From Pseudomonas asplenii (lineage in GTDB: Bacteria; Pseudomonadota; Gammaproteobacteria; Pseudomonadales; Pseudomonadaceae), in contig NZ_JSYZ01000009.1 in NCBI RefSeq assembly GCF_001293465.1, forward strand, positions 356,223-420,222: DNA of 64,000 nucleotides, read 5' to 3'. How positions within the stretch are numbered: position 1 is the stretch's first letter; each line of letters opens with the position of its first letter. Of this stretch, positions 55,688-64,000 are shown piece by piece. Position numbers and translations under genes: made by a program. The notes below the pieces were generated by a model, which was not told the origin of the DNA, did not search any database, and saw only the letters and a program-made list of their open reading frames with translations.

Positions 55688-55831
55688 TCAGCGAAAATTC
55701 GCCGGCAACAGCAGACAGACCAGCAGCGTCAACCCCAGGATCGGTAAGGCGCCTACTGCCAGTCCCTGCAGATGGGCCAGCAACATCGCCATGGGCCGAA
55801 GGTGCTCCGGGCCCTGCTCATGAGCGCCCAT
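55688..55831 (-). CDS. possible small membrane protein (47 aa)
   Basis: MGAHEQGPEHLRPMAMLLAH then a hydrophobic run (GALPILGLTLLVCLLLPANF). The start overlaps the end of the DUF4865 gene by 14 bases. A single span with a short polar N-terminus is plausible for a small membrane protein or transporter subunit. No family recognised. Confidence 0.4.
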   Translation of the reverse strand: MGAHEQGPEHLRPMAMLLAHLQGLAVGALPILGLTLLVCLLLPANFR

Positions 55832-56396
55832 GGCGCAGGCTCTCAAGATCGGACTGCGCCAGGTAGAGCACTTCGTAGACCTGCCCTCCCCGGCTGCGAT
55901 CCGGGGCGGCCGACGACAGCGTGATACGCAGCAGCCGCCAGTTGGCCGCATCCAGTGCCAGGAAGGACGCCAGGGTATCCTCCCGGCTCAGGATCGCCTG
56001 GCTCCGCTCTCTCTCGGCCGCCAGCAAGCCGATACGATCGGTCTGCGGCTCGATCGCCCACTCCTCCCGGTACAGCGCCTTCGCCTCGCGCGCCGGGCCG
56101 AAGCTGAATTCCAAGGGCAGCCAGGCCTCGACCTGCGGCCGCCCGAACGAATCGATGACCACCTGGAAACGCTCGTCCATCAGGAAATGGGCGGCGCCCT
56201 GCGGGTCAGCCCACAGGTAGACCGACGCGTAGAGATTGTCCGTGGCGGCGAACACACCCCGCTCGCGGGCAATGAACGCCTTGAACAGCATGCCTGGGGT
56301 GCCGTCCCAGCGCGGCCCCAGTTCCCTCGCGCGGCGGCGGATCAGCTCCATGTCGTAGTTGGCGGGCAAGCGGTGTGAATATTGTTTGGCAAACAT
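55818..56396 (-). CDS. DUF4865 family protein
   Basis: ATG 56396 follows GGAG; 192 residues. The start MFAKQYSHRLPANYDMELIR and ELGPRWDGTPGMLFKAFIAR are hallmarks of DUF4865, a small alpha/beta family found next to LysR regulators. WAIEPQTDRIGLLAAERERS and the C-terminal YEVLYLAQSDLESLR fit the family. Its biochemical role is unknown. It is divergent from lysR with 103 bp between, so LysR control is likely. Confidence 0.85.
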   Translation of the reverse strand: MFAKQYSHRLPANYDMELIRRRARELGPRWDGTPGMLFKAFIARERGVFAATDNLYASVYLWADPQGAAHFLMDERFQVVIDSFGRPQVEAWLPLEFSFGPAREAKALYREEWAIEPQTDRIGLLAAERERSQAILSREDTLASFLALDAANWRLLRITLSSAAPDRSRGGQVYEVLYLAQSDLESLRHGRS

Positions 56397-56499
56397 GACT
56401 GCGCTCCTTCGGCAATGACCGGATGTGGATAACCCGGAGCCAGCTTGCGCAAGGTCGATAATTACAACAAGATATCCTCCAATATATGTGTGATAAGAG

Positions 56500-57372
56500 A
56501 TGGATATGGCAGACATCGGCAGACCTCTCGATCTCGATACCGTCCAGGCCTTTGTGCTGATCGCCGACTTCGCCAGCTTCACCCGGGCGGCCCAGGCGCT
56601 GGACACCTCCCAGGCGGCCATCAGCCTGAAACTCAAGCGCCTGGAAGAACGCCTGGGTTATCGCCTGCTGGAACGCACCCCACGCCATGTGCACCTGACG
56701 CCCCGCGGCGAGCAGTTCATCCAGGCCGCCCGCCACCTGCTGCTGGCCCATGAGCGGGCCCTGGGCGACATGGAGGTGCCTGAAAACCGCCGGCTGATCA
56801 TCGGCATCAGCGACCATGTGGCCGGCCCGGACCTGCCGCTGTTGCTCAGCCGCTTGGCGCAATACGACCCGCTGCTGATCATCGAGGTGCGCATCGGCTC
56901 GTCGCGGGACTTGAGTGCGGCCTTCGACCGCGGCGAACTGGATGCCGCCATCGTGCGCAGCGAAGGCGAGCGGCATGACGGTGAGGTGCTGGTGGTCGAG
57001 CGCTTCGGCTGGTTCGCCTCCCCCACCTGGCAGCACACCCCGGGCAGTGTCCTGCGCCTGGCGACCATGGCTTCGCCCTGTGGCGTGCGGCAACTGGCGG
57101 TGCGGGTGCTGGACGAAGCGGCGATCGCCTGGACCGAAGTCTTCGTCGGTGGCGGCGTGATGGCGGTGGGTGCGGCGGTCAGCGCCGGCCTCGGCGTCGC
57201 CGCCCTGGCCAAACGGGTGGCACCGGCCGGCGCAATCGAAGTCGGCGAACAATGGGGGCTGCCACCCCTGCCGATGACAGAGATCATCCTGCATGCACGC
57301 CCGACGGATGCCCGCTCGCAGGAAACACTGCGGGCCTTGAGTGCGGCGTTTCGCGGGGTGCAGGAGCGCTGA
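56500..57372 (+). CDS. LysR-family regulator
   Basis: A 290-residue LysR protein. Its HTH is at about 15-70 (DLDTVQAFVLIADFASFTRA, then TSQAAISLKLKRLEERLGYR), and the effector-binding domain follows from about 95 (RRLIIGISDHVAGPDLPLLL; ELDAAIVRSEGERHDGEVLV). It is divergent from the DUF4865 gene, its probable target. The shared 103-bp region contains GATA...TATC half-sites typical of LysR targets. Confidence 0.92.
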   Translation: MDMADIGRPLDLDTVQAFVLIADFASFTRAAQALDTSQAAISLKLKRLEERLGYRLLERTPRHVHLTPRGEQFIQAARHLLLAHERALGDMEVPENRRLIIGISDHVAGPDLPLLLSRLAQYDPLLIIEVRIGSSRDLSAAFDRGELDAAIVRSEGERHDGEVLVVERFGWFASPTWQHTPGSVLRLATMASPCGVRQLAVRVLDEAAIAWTEVFVGGGVMAVGAAVSAGLGVAALAKRVAPAGAIEVGEQWGLPPLPMTEIILHARPTDARSQETLRALSAAFRGVQER

Positions 57373-57523
57373 CGGCCGCTCCGGCAAAACCGAAAATACT
57401 TGATAGCCAATTGCCTTCATGTTTTAAAGGGCGGGCCTGAAAGATGCCCGCAGCGGCGAGCATTGCCTTGCCGCGGCGCACCTGAGTAGGGAACCACTCG
57501 AATACAAGACCAAGGAGCAATCG

Positions 57524-58126
57524 ATGCGCATTATCCACGCCTGCCTTCTGGCCGCTGCCGCCCTGCTGGGCGGCTGTGCCGGCAACCCGATGCAGGTGGC
57601 CCCCACGCAAACCATTCCGAGCGCCGAACCGAACGCCGCGCAGGTCGTCTTCATGCGCTCCTCCTTCGTCGGCAAGATCATCGATGCGTCGCTGTATGAC
57701 GTGACCGGCGGCCAGACCAAATTCATCGGCATCATGGCCAACGGCAGCAAGATCAACTACCCCACTACCCCGGGCAAGCACACGTTCATGGTGGTGTCCG
57801 AGGCCGCCGACTTCCTCGAGGCCGACCTGGCTGCGGGCAAGACCTACTACAGCGTGGTGACACCGCGCATGGGCGCCTGGAAAGCCCGCTTCTCGCTGTG
57901 GCCGGTCAGTTCCGACAGCAAGGCCGAGTTCGCCAAGGGCAGCAAGGAAGTCGACAACCTGATCAAGGACACCGAACTGGTCGGCAACTCGCCGAAGTCG
58001 CTGTCCTGGTTCGAGAACAACAAGGGCAGCGTTGAAGAGAAACGCGTCGAGTACTGGAAGGTCTGGCAGGAAAAGAGCCCCGAAGACCTGGCCAAGCGCA
58101 CCCTGCATCCGCAGGATGGCATCTGA
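57524..58126 (+). CDS. lipoprotein of unknown function
   Basis: The 200-residue lipoprotein has MRIIHACLLAAAALLGGCAG with lipobox LGGC (Cys18). The mature protein is soluble, with PNAAQVVFMRSSFVGKIIDA and a beta-rich VTGGQTKFIGIMANGSKINY region, then a Lys/Glu-rich helical C-terminus. The pattern resembles DUF2846-like lipoproteins; that assignment is tentative. It stands alone, followed by a strong terminator. Confidence 0.85.
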   Translation: MRIIHACLLAAAALLGGCAGNPMQVAPTQTIPSAEPNAAQVVFMRSSFVGKIIDASLYDVTGGQTKFIGIMANGSKINYPTTPGKHTFMVVSEAADFLEADLAAGKTYYSVVTPRMGAWKARFSLWPVSSDSKAEFAKGSKEVDNLIKDTELVGNSPKSLSWFENNKGSVEEKRVEYWKVWQEKSPEDLAKRTLHPQDGI

Positions 58127-58149
58127 TCGATTCACTGTAGAGCGCTACA

Positions 58150-58185
58150 AAAAAGGCCGGACTCTGTGAGGAGTCCGGCCTTTTT
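58150..58185. terminator. bidirectional intrinsic terminator
   Basis: AAAAAGGCCGGACTC and GAGTCCGGCCTTTTT make a perfect 15-bp inverted repeat with a 6-base loop, between the convergent lipoprotein and lpxO genes; works in both directions. Confidence 0.95.
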
Positions 58186-58205
58186 CATCGCCCTGGATCG
58201 CGGTA

Positions 58206-59117
58206 CTAGATCAGCAGGAACAACGCCAGCAGACCACCGAAGATCGCCCACTTCTCCAGGTAGTAGCGCGTGCGGTTGGTCTTCTTCAGCGCCTTGCCGC
58301 GCTGGCGGATGCCGTAGAGCTTGGTAAAGGCCTTGTTGATCCCGCCGGTCTTGTCGCCGTCGCCGTTCGGCGCCGCGGCGGCAGCCATCACGTTGCGGCT
58401 GAACCAGCGGTTGAATGCCGCCGCCCAGCGGTACTGCATCGGCCGCTCGACGTCACAGAACAGGATCACCCGGTCCTTGTCGGTGGTGTTTTCCGCGTAG
58501 TGGATGAAGGTCTCGTCGAACATCACCGGCTCGCCGTCGCGCCAGTGGTAGTTCTGGCCGTCGACGTTGATGTAGCAGCCCGGATCGTTCGGGGTTTCGA
58601 GCCCCAGGTGATAACGCAGGGAGCCGGCGTAGGGATCACGATGGCGAACCAGCCGCGAGCCGGGTGGCAGTTCGGCGAACATCGCCGCCTTGACCGTGCC
58701 GATGCTGTTGAGCAGTTCGGTGGTGCGCGGGCACAACTCCAGGGCCGACGGGTGGTTGTCGCCGTACCATTTCAGGTAGAAGCGTTTCCAGCCGGTCTTG
58801 AAGAAAGAGTTGAAACCCACGTCATCGGGACGCTCGGACTTCTTGATTTCGCCGGCGCGCAGCAGCGCCAGGGCCTCTTCGCGGATTTCCTGCCAGTTGT
58901 CCTGCAGAGGCTTCAATTCCGGGAAGTCCTTGACCTCCAGGTAGGGGCGGCTCGGAATCTTCGAGAACAGGTAGAGGAAGCAGTTGATCGGGGCCAGGAA
59001 GCTGGAGTGGTCGCTCAGTTGGCGGCCCAGCTTGTGCCGGACTTGGCCGCGCAGGTGTACATACGCGATGGACAGTACGTAAACAGCAATGATGATGAGT
59101 TTCACAGGCGTCGTCAC
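58206..59117 (-). CDS. lpxO: lipid A 2-hydroxylase LpxO
   Basis: The 303-residue Fe(II)/2-oxoglutarate-dependent dioxygenase hydroxylates secondary acyl chains of lipid A in the inner membrane. It begins with a membrane anchor (TTPVKLIIIAVYVLSIAYVH). The aspartyl/asparaginyl hydroxylase domain contains SRLVRHRDPYAGSLRYHLGL (HxD), DETFIHYAENTTDKDRVILF (second His) and an Arg in the same segment for 2-oxoglutarate. The C-terminus ends in a hydrophobic tail (WAIFGGLLALFLLI). Length matches LpxO. Confidence 0.92.
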   Translation of the reverse strand: MTTPVKLIIIAVYVLSIAYVHLRGQVRHKLGRQLSDHSSFLAPINCFLYLFSKIPSRPYLEVKDFPELKPLQDNWQEIREEALALLRAGEIKKSERPDDVGFNSFFKTGWKRFYLKWYGDNHPSALELCPRTTELLNSIGTVKAAMFAELPPGSRLVRHRDPYAGSLRYHLGLETPNDPGCYINVDGQNYHWRDGEPVMFDETFIHYAENTTDKDRVILFCDVERPMQYRWAAAFNRWFSRNVMAAAAAPNGDGDKTGGINKAFTKLYGIRQRGKALKKTNRTRYYLEKWAIFGGLLALFLLI

Positions 59118-59361
59118 AAGAGTCGGGAAGAACGCTGCCCTTTGTGCACACAGGTGGCCCGGGGCAGAAACCGGAATCCTGGTGTCGGGAAAGGGAAGCT
59201 AACGCGGTAGGGTAGAACAGCAGCCGCGCCGGTTTCCAGTGTTTCCTGTTCAACCCGCCCGGAAAACACCCACAGTATGGATCTCCGTCAATTTTTCATG
59301 GATCGACCCGCCGCGAACAGCGTCCCTTTCGCCGCCCGGTGAAGCGCTGAAAAGACCAGGC

Positions 59362-59381
59362 ACCTGTCATTTCTGACAGCT
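59362..59381 (+). promoter_or_regulatory. lux-box-like palindrome at 59.4 kb
   Basis: ACCTGTCATTTCTGACAGCT, nearly the same as the elements at 4290 and 47495. CTAAAT (59404-59409) is a weak -10 candidate near the family distance on the plus strand. The downstream plus-strand ORF is amber-interrupted (59471). The interval 59118-59361 contains no gene. Confidence 0.6.
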
Positions 59382-59470
59382 AGGCAAACCGCCCTGTTCA
59401 GCGCTAAATCCGGGGTGCCCGTCCGGAATCGGCAAAGGACGTGGCTCACCAGACGGAAAAGGAGACAGCG

Positions 59471-59700
59471 ATGAACAGCGACAAGCATTCCCTGCCCTCT
59501 CTATGTGTCGGCGCACGCTCCCAGGCAAGCGGGGTGGAAGCCTACTCATAGACCGTGACCCTGTATGAACACCGAGCGGGAGAAACCCACGAACTGCTCT
59601 GGCAATACGAAGGTGCGAGCCCCGTAAGGGCGCGCTACTTCATCGACAGCCGGCCAGACCGACGTCTGCATGTCAGCACGCTGTCACGTTGTGCTGGTAT
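59471..59700 (+). pseudogene. small ORF interrupted by amber codon
   Basis: AAAGGAG precedes ATG 59471, which gives MNSDKHSLPSLCVGARSQAS then GVEAYS and TAG at 59549. In the same frame the reading continues TVTLYEHRAGETHELLWQYE and ASPVRARYFIDSRPDRRLHV before overlapping the end of the kinase gene, with an eventual stop at 59792-59794. The strong ribosome site and lux-box-like promoter say this was expressed; the TAG makes it broken, or a 26-residue peptide. I do not recognise the family. Confidence 0.5.
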
Positions 59701-60656
59701 CAGCGGGTCGGCTGCCCGGCAATATCTCCTTGCGCCACCAGCAACGCATCGACTTCCCCTGTCCCCGGCGCCGTCGCCGGCCCCCAGCGGGTGACCGCAA
59801 TGGCGGCTGCGGCATTGGCCCGTCGGGCCGCCTCACTGGCCGTAAGGCCGTTGGCCAGCGCCGCGATGAACACCCCGGCATGGGCATCGCCGGCACCGTT
59901 GCTGTCCACGGCCTGCACCTTGAAGCCCGGCACCTGCTCGACCTGCCCTGCCCGGCTGATCCAGCAACCCTGCGGACCATCACGCACCAGCAGCAGCGCC
60001 TGTTCCGACAGCAACCGGCCCAACCCTTCCAGCGCCCTGCCGATCTGCACGGTCCCGGTAAAACGCCGGGCCTCATCGGCGTTACTGGTCCAGATATCGA
60101 TGCGCGGCAGCAGGGCAGCCATCGGCGCAACCTCCGGCGAGTCCACCAACGGCCCCGGATCGAACACCACGACCACCTCGCGCGGTAATGCCAGCAGCCA
60201 GTCCAGCAGCGGCTGGACCTTGTTCGGCTGCAGCAGGCTGTAGCCGCTGACATAGACGTAGTCGTCGAGTTGCACCGGCACCCGCGCCAGATCCTCGGCC
60301 GACAACCCACCCTCGGCACCGATATGGGAGATGAAGGTCCGCTCGGCGCTGGCATCGGTCACGGCCACGCACAGCCCGGTATCGCGCCGGGCATCAGGCT
60401 CCAGCGCCATGCGGATGCCTTCGGCGGTCATCGCCTGACGGGCCAGGTCGCCGAAACGGCCGGTACCATGGCGACCGAGGTAGACCACCGGCAGGCCGTT
60501 GCGCTGCGCCGCGGCCATGACGTTGAAACCGCCACCGGTCTCGAAGGTGGCCGAATGGGCCAGGGCATCGCCACCGCTGCCGGGCAGTTGGTCGACAGCC
60601 ATGACCAGGTCGACGATGACCTGGCCGGAATGCAGCAATCGGGGGTTGCGTCTCAC
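59700..60656 (-). CDS. PfkB-family sugar/nucleoside kinase (YegV-like)
   Basis: The 318-residue ribokinase-superfamily enzyme has the N-terminal substrate motif GGGFNVMAAAQRNGLPVVYL, then ERTFISHIGAEGGLSAEDL, and the catalytic NGAGDAHAGVFIAALANGLT near residue 260, with Asp as base. It is the last gene of a minus-strand cluster (GntR, ADP-ribosylglycohydrolase, permease, kinase) that mirrors E. coli yegW-yegU-yegT-yegV. It probably phosphorylates ribose or a nucleoside released by the hydrolase; substrate inferred only. Confidence 0.9.
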   Translation of the reverse strand: MRRNPRLLHSGQVIVDLVMAVDQLPGSGGDALAHSATFETGGGFNVMAAAQRNGLPVVYLGRHGTGRFGDLARQAMTAEGIRMALEPDARRDTGLCVAVTDASAERTFISHIGAEGGLSAEDLARVPVQLDDYVYVSGYSLLQPNKVQPLLDWLLALPREVVVVFDPGPLVDSPEVAPMAALLPRIDIWTSNADEARRFTGTVQIGRALEGLGRLLSEQALLLVRDGPQGCWISRAGQVEQVPGFKVQAVDSNGAGDAHAGVFIAALANGLTASEAARRANAAAAIAVTRWGPATAPGTGEVDALLVAQGDIAGQPTR

Positions 60657-60668
60657 AGGCAGCCATCC

Positions 60669-62135
60669 TCAGCCATTGGCATTTTCCACGAGGGCGGCAC
60701 GACGGTCCGCCGCGCCGCCCAGCAGGCCGTAGAGACCGCCTGCAACCAGGAAGGTGACGACCCAGCCCAAACCATTGTGGCCCAGCCAGGAGTCGGACAG
60801 GAAACCGCGGAACCAGACGTTTTGCGCCGTGGTGCCGATGGTGGTGAAACTGAAGCCGAGCACGATGGCCACGGCCCAGGAACCGCAGGCACGCCACTCG
60901 ACGCCGCCGCGATACCAGTAGGCGCTGCCCGGCCCGACGTTCATCAGGTCCCTGGCACTGTAGTACTGGCGGTGCAGCAGATCGACCACGAAGATCCCGA
61001 CCCAGGCGGTGATTGGTACCGCCAGCAGCGAGATGAAGGTGATGAACGGACCGTAGAAGCTGTCGGCGATCAGCATGAAGTAGATGGAGCCGGCGAAGAT
61101 CGCCACGATATCGACGATCACCGCATGCACGCGCTTGACCTTGAGGCCAAGGGTCAGGGTGGTCAGGCCCGCCGAATACACCGACAGGTTGTTCGACAGC
61201 AGCAGGCCGCCAAAGGCGGTGATCAGGTACGGTACCGCCATCCAGGTCGGCAGCATGTCGCGGATCGCGATGATCGGGTCGTTGGCCTGGGCCAGGTCAT
61301 GGTTGCCCACCGACAGCAGCCCGCCGAGGGTGATCAGCAACACCAGCGGGATACCCGCACCGAAGGCCGCCGAAGCCACCAGGCGGCCGGCCTTGACGCT
61401 CCTGTGCTGGTAGCGCGACATGTCCGCGCCGGCGTTGGCCCAGCCGATCCCGGTGCCGGCGGCCATGGTACCGATGCCGATGATCATCGCGCTCAGCGGG
61501 GCCGGCGTGGCATTGAACACCGCGTTCCAGTCGATGGTGGCGCAGAGGAAACCGCCGACCAGGATGTTCAGGGCGCCGAACACGTAGGTCGCCCATTTCT
61601 GGATCACCAGCAGGGTCGCATGGCCCAGACCCGAGACGCACAGCGTGAGCAGCACGAAGATGGCGATGAACAACAGCGTCAGCAGCGGCGCGCTCTTGGC
61701 CTCGACCGGCGAGTGGAACAGGATCGAGCACAGCGACAGCAGCACGAAGGCCGCCGTGGTGGTGTTGACCGTTTCCCAGCCCAGGCGCGACATCAGCGAG
61801 ACGAGGGTCGGGCCGATGTTGCCGCGTACCCCGAAGATCGCCCGTGACAGGGTCAGGCTGGGTGCACGGCCGCGACGGCCGGCAATCGAGATGACCCCGA
61901 CCACGGCGAAGGAACCCGCCGCACCGATGATTGCGACGATGATCGCCTGCCAGATCGCCAGGCCACGAAAGGCCACCAGTGTGGCGCCCAGCGGCAAGCC
62001 GAGGATGCTGATGTTGGCGGCGAACCAGACCCAGAACAGTTGCAGGGGATGGCCATTGCACTCGGCCTCGGGAGCCGGCTCGATGCCACGGATTTCCAAC
62101 TGCCCGGCACTTTGCCCGGCGTTTGATGAGGTCAT
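60669..62135 (-). CDS. NCS1-family purine/cytosine-type permease
   Basis: ATG 62135 follows AGGAG; 488 residues with about 12 membrane spans. NCS1/CodB-like features include the N-terminal FWVWFAANISILGLPLGATL, GRRGRAPSLTLSRAIFGVRG, and WANAGADMSRYQHRSVKAGR. It would import a nucleobase or nucleoside. Its gene lies 12 bp before the kinase gene and 109 bp after the ADP-ribosylglycohydrolase gene. In E. coli the cognate transporter YegT belongs to a different (MFS-type) family, so the transporter appears replaced here. Confidence 0.92.
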   Translation of the reverse strand: MTSSNAGQSAGQLEIRGIEPAPEAECNGHPLQLFWVWFAANISILGLPLGATLVAFRGLAIWQAIIVAIIGAAGSFAVVGVISIAGRRGRAPSLTLSRAIFGVRGNIGPTLVSLMSRLGWETVNTTTAAFVLLSLCSILFHSPVEAKSAPLLTLLFIAIFVLLTLCVSGLGHATLLVIQKWATYVFGALNILVGGFLCATIDWNAVFNATPAPLSAMIIGIGTMAAGTGIGWANAGADMSRYQHRSVKAGRLVASAAFGAGIPLVLLITLGGLLSVGNHDLAQANDPIIAIRDMLPTWMAVPYLITAFGGLLLSNNLSVYSAGLTTLTLGLKVKRVHAVIVDIVAIFAGSIYFMLIADSFYGPFITFISLLAVPITAWVGIFVVDLLHRQYYSARDLMNVGPGSAYWYRGGVEWRACGSWAVAIVLGFSFTTIGTTAQNVWFRGFLSDSWLGHNGLGWVVTFLVAGGLYGLLGGAADRRAALVENANG

Positions 62136-62244
62136 GTTGTTCTGCTCCTGATGCCATTGTTGTGGTTGTGGGCAATGCACGAGGCGTGGGGGAACGTGCG
62201 CCCCTTCAGCCCCGGCGGTCTGCAATCCATTGCGGGTTGTTGCG

Positions 62245-63249
62245 TCAGGCGGTACGCAAGGCGATCAGGCCCTGGACCAGCGGGACCAGTTCCAGACCGT
62301 TGACTTCGATGATTTGCGCGATCAGTTCGGCCGGCCAGCACTCCAGGCCGTCACAGGCGCCGAGCATGGCACCGAGGATGCCGGCGATGGTATCGGTGTC
62401 GCCGCCGATACTGGCGGCCAGGCAGATGGCGTCAAAGGCACTCAGTTGGCCGCGGGCCACGCGCTGGGCCAGGGCAAAGGCGACCACCACCGACTCCTGG
62501 CTGGCCACGGAGGTACCGACCACGTCGTAGAGCAGGTCGGCCAGTTCCGAGTCGGCGCAATCGGCGACCAGCTGCCGGGCCCAGCGCAGGCGCGGGCCGA
62601 TGCGGCCACCGGCGACCCAGTGCCCGTGCCGCTCGGCGACAAAGGCCATCTCGGTGCCGGCCTCCAGCGCATGCACCAGGCCCTTGCCATTGATCCCGCT
62701 GGAGATCACCGCGGCCACCGCCGCGGCACTGGCGATGCCCAGGGTGGTGTTATGGGTCACCTGACAGGCCTGTACCACCGCGTCGATAAAGTACTGGGGC
62801 CGGGCGATGTCGGCGGCGATCCCCACCGGCGTGATGCGCATCGCCGCACCGTTGGTGGTGCCGTAGCGCCCGGCTTCTTCGGGGCTGTGGCCGGCGAGGA
62901 TCATTTCGATCGCCCGCTTGGTCGAGGGCCCCAGCAGGTCCTGGGAACCCTTGGCCTTCATCACCGCCTCCCAGGCGATCAGCCGTTCGGCGAGCACGGC
63001 GGGCTCGATATGGCCCTGGCCATCGATCAGCAACTGACCGACCAGGATCGCCTGTTCGGTGTCGTCGGTGATGGAGCCGGCGGGCATGTTCGGCGCGATC
63101 GGCTGATCCGGGCCGGCCTCCACCAGGGTGCGGATGCTGCCGAAACGCGCCTGGATCTGCGCGCGGCTCAGGGACTGGGTCGGCATGCCGAGGGCATCGC
63201 CCAGAGCCAGCCCGTAGAAAGCGCCAAGGGCGCGGCTGGTCGGGGTCAT
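62245..63249 (-). CDS. ADP-ribosylglycohydrolase family protein (YegU-like)
   Basis: The 334-residue protein (same length as E. coli YegU) starts at 63249 in an ATGA overlap with the GntR gene stop. Metal-binding motifs are MPAGSITDDTEQAILVGQLL and SIGGDTDTIAGILGAMLGAC, typical of the DraG/ARH fold, which hydrolyses ADP-ribose or related N-glycosidic bonds. The start MTPTSRALGAFYGLALGDAL is canonical (GxxxGxAxGDALG). Linked permease and kinase suggest catabolism of a ribosylated compound. Confidence 0.92.
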   Translation of the reverse strand: MTPTSRALGAFYGLALGDALGMPTQSLSRAQIQARFGSIRTLVEAGPDQPIAPNMPAGSITDDTEQAILVGQLLIDGQGHIEPAVLAERLIAWEAVMKAKGSQDLLGPSTKRAIEMILAGHSPEEAGRYGTTNGAAMRITPVGIAADIARPQYFIDAVVQACQVTHNTTLGIASAAAVAAVISSGINGKGLVHALEAGTEMAFVAERHGHWVAGGRIGPRLRWARQLVADCADSELADLLYDVVGTSVASQESVVVAFALAQRVARGQLSAFDAICLAASIGGDTDTIAGILGAMLGACDGLECWPAELIAQIIEVNGLELVPLVQGLIALRTA

Positions 63250-63959
63250 GTCGGGTTTCCAAAAGCCAGGTGCAGGCGGAAATGCTGGGGGTCGAGCAGG
63301 CTTTCGACCTGCTCCATGAAACGTCCCTGGCGGTCGTAGGTGGTGCGCAGGGCCTTGAGGAACACCGTACCGACCGGGCGGCCCAGGCGTTCGGCTTCCA
63401 CTTCGCCGAGGGGTTCGGCGCCGATCCACTGGTCGCCGTGCTGGCCGATGAAGCCATGGGCGGCCAGGGTGATGGTCAGGGAGTCGTCGATCAGGCCGGT
63501 TTCGGGCAGGCGTTCCAGGCCGCCGCTGGCCGGCATCAGCGAATATTCGAGGGACACCACGACCCCTTCGGGGTTGCGCCGACGCCGGTCGAGGGCGATG
63601 AACTGCTCGGTGCCGTAGCGGCTGAGCAGGTCCGGCCGACGCACGGCCTCAAAGCGCAGGATCTCGGTGTCGATACGCGCGCCGGTATCGGCCAGGGCCT
63701 GGGCCCAGCCGGCCCCCTGGTCGAGGGTCATGCCGTCGTAGGTGACGATCGAACCGACGCCGCTCTGGGTCGCGATGTAGTTGCGTCGTTTGAGCTCGGC
63801 CAGGGCTTCGCGCAGCGTGCCACGGCTCACCGAGAATTCTTCGGCCAACTGATGCTCGCCCGGCAACAGAAAGCCGTCTTCGAGAAGACCGCTTTCGATG
63901 CGCCGGATGAGCTCATCGACCACCCGTTTTTTCTTGTCAAATCGGACATGTCTAATCAT
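63246..63959 (-). CDS. GntR/HutC-family regulator (YegW-like)
   Basis: A 237-residue regulator with a winged-helix HTH (residues 8-70: VVDELIRRIESGLLEDGFLL, then EEFSVSRGTLREALAELKRR) and a UTRA ligand-binding domain (about 95-230). ATG 63959 is used; a TTG two codons earlier is possible. No clear ribosome site is visible, so it may be leaderless or weakly translated. First gene of the hydrolase-permease-kinase cluster and probably its repressor. The window ends 41 bp upstream. Confidence 0.9.
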   Translation of the reverse strand: MIRHVRFDKKKRVVDELIRRIESGLLEDGFLLPGEHQLAEEFSVSRGTLREALAELKRRNYIATQSGVGSIVTYDGMTLDQGAGWAQALADTGARIDTEILRFEAVRRPDLLSRYGTEQFIALDRRRRNPEGVVVSLEYSLMPASGGLERLPETGLIDDSLTITLAAHGFIGQHGDQWIGAEPLGEVEAERLGRPVGTVFLKALRTTYDRQGRFMEQVESLLDPQHFRLHLAFGNPT

Positions 63960-64000
63960 GTACAATTTGATAACCGAAAGAGGCGTGTGGCTGCAAGAAA

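Overview
The window comes from a GC-rich fluorescent-type Pseudomonas. I infer this from the divergent etfBA / ETF-QO pair, Pseudomonas-type REP sequences, lpxO, gntP, the LysR-DUF4865 pair, and a large RHS / Ig-like accessory block. No rRNA, tRNA, CRISPR or insertion sequence was seen.

Layout. 1-4035: electron-transfer flavoprotein genes etfB-etfA (minus) facing the ETF:ubiquinone oxidoreductase gene (plus), whose promoter carries a PsrA-type palindrome. 4290-5501: a 90-residue LuxR protein that is only a quorum-sensing-type HTH domain, preceded by a lux-box-like palindrome, and an orphan NarL-type response regulator. 5450-12530: an array of five short RHS-core genes (four minus, one plus), each with its own start, its own lux-box-like upstream element and a different C-terminal tail, plus a decapitated sixth copy. 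The array is bounded by inverted copies of the response-regulator 3' end and contains a ~400 bp direct repeat. 12831-27898: a six-gene minus-strand operon encoding an Ig-like repeat protein, three large proteins that share an N-terminal region (possibly P47/TULIP-like) followed by Ig-like domains, a small secreted protein frameshifted at an (AT)6 tract, and a 1603-residue RHS protein. 28077-35788: a paralogue of one large protein and, divergently, a 1676-residue RHS protein.

36054-41166: a chaperone-usher fimbrial operon (pilin, chaperone, usher, tip adhesin). 41185-47338: two more Ig-like repeat proteins flanking a pertactin-type autotransporter. 47749-51774: a TetR regulator, periplasmic nucleoside hydrolase, isochorismatase-like hydrolase, two translationally coupled unknown genes and a histidine phosphatase. 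51830-53359: a cobalamin-riboswitch-like element and intrinsic terminator ahead of copC-copD. 53681-59117: gluconate-type permease, GNAT acetyltransferase, DUF4865/LysR pair, lipoprotein and lpxO. 59700-63959: a GntR / ADP-ribosylglycohydrolase / NCS1 permease / PfkB kinase cluster resembling E. coli yegWUTV but with a different transporter family.

The most interesting signal is regulatory. Eleven copies of a 20-21 bp element (form NNCT-N12/13-AGNN, core TTCT) lie in front of the HTH-only LuxR gene, every short RHS gene, both large toxin-like transcription units, an Ig-like gene and an amber-interrupted small ORF. In eight of them a conserved -10-like hexamer sits at a fixed distance. I infer an undescribed regulon in which a LuxR-type DNA-binding domain without a signal-binding domain controls a scattered set of RHS/Ig-like, probably eukaryote-directed, factors. 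Three of the short RHS proteins also carry paired PPxY motifs in their variable tails, a further hint of eukaryotic targets.
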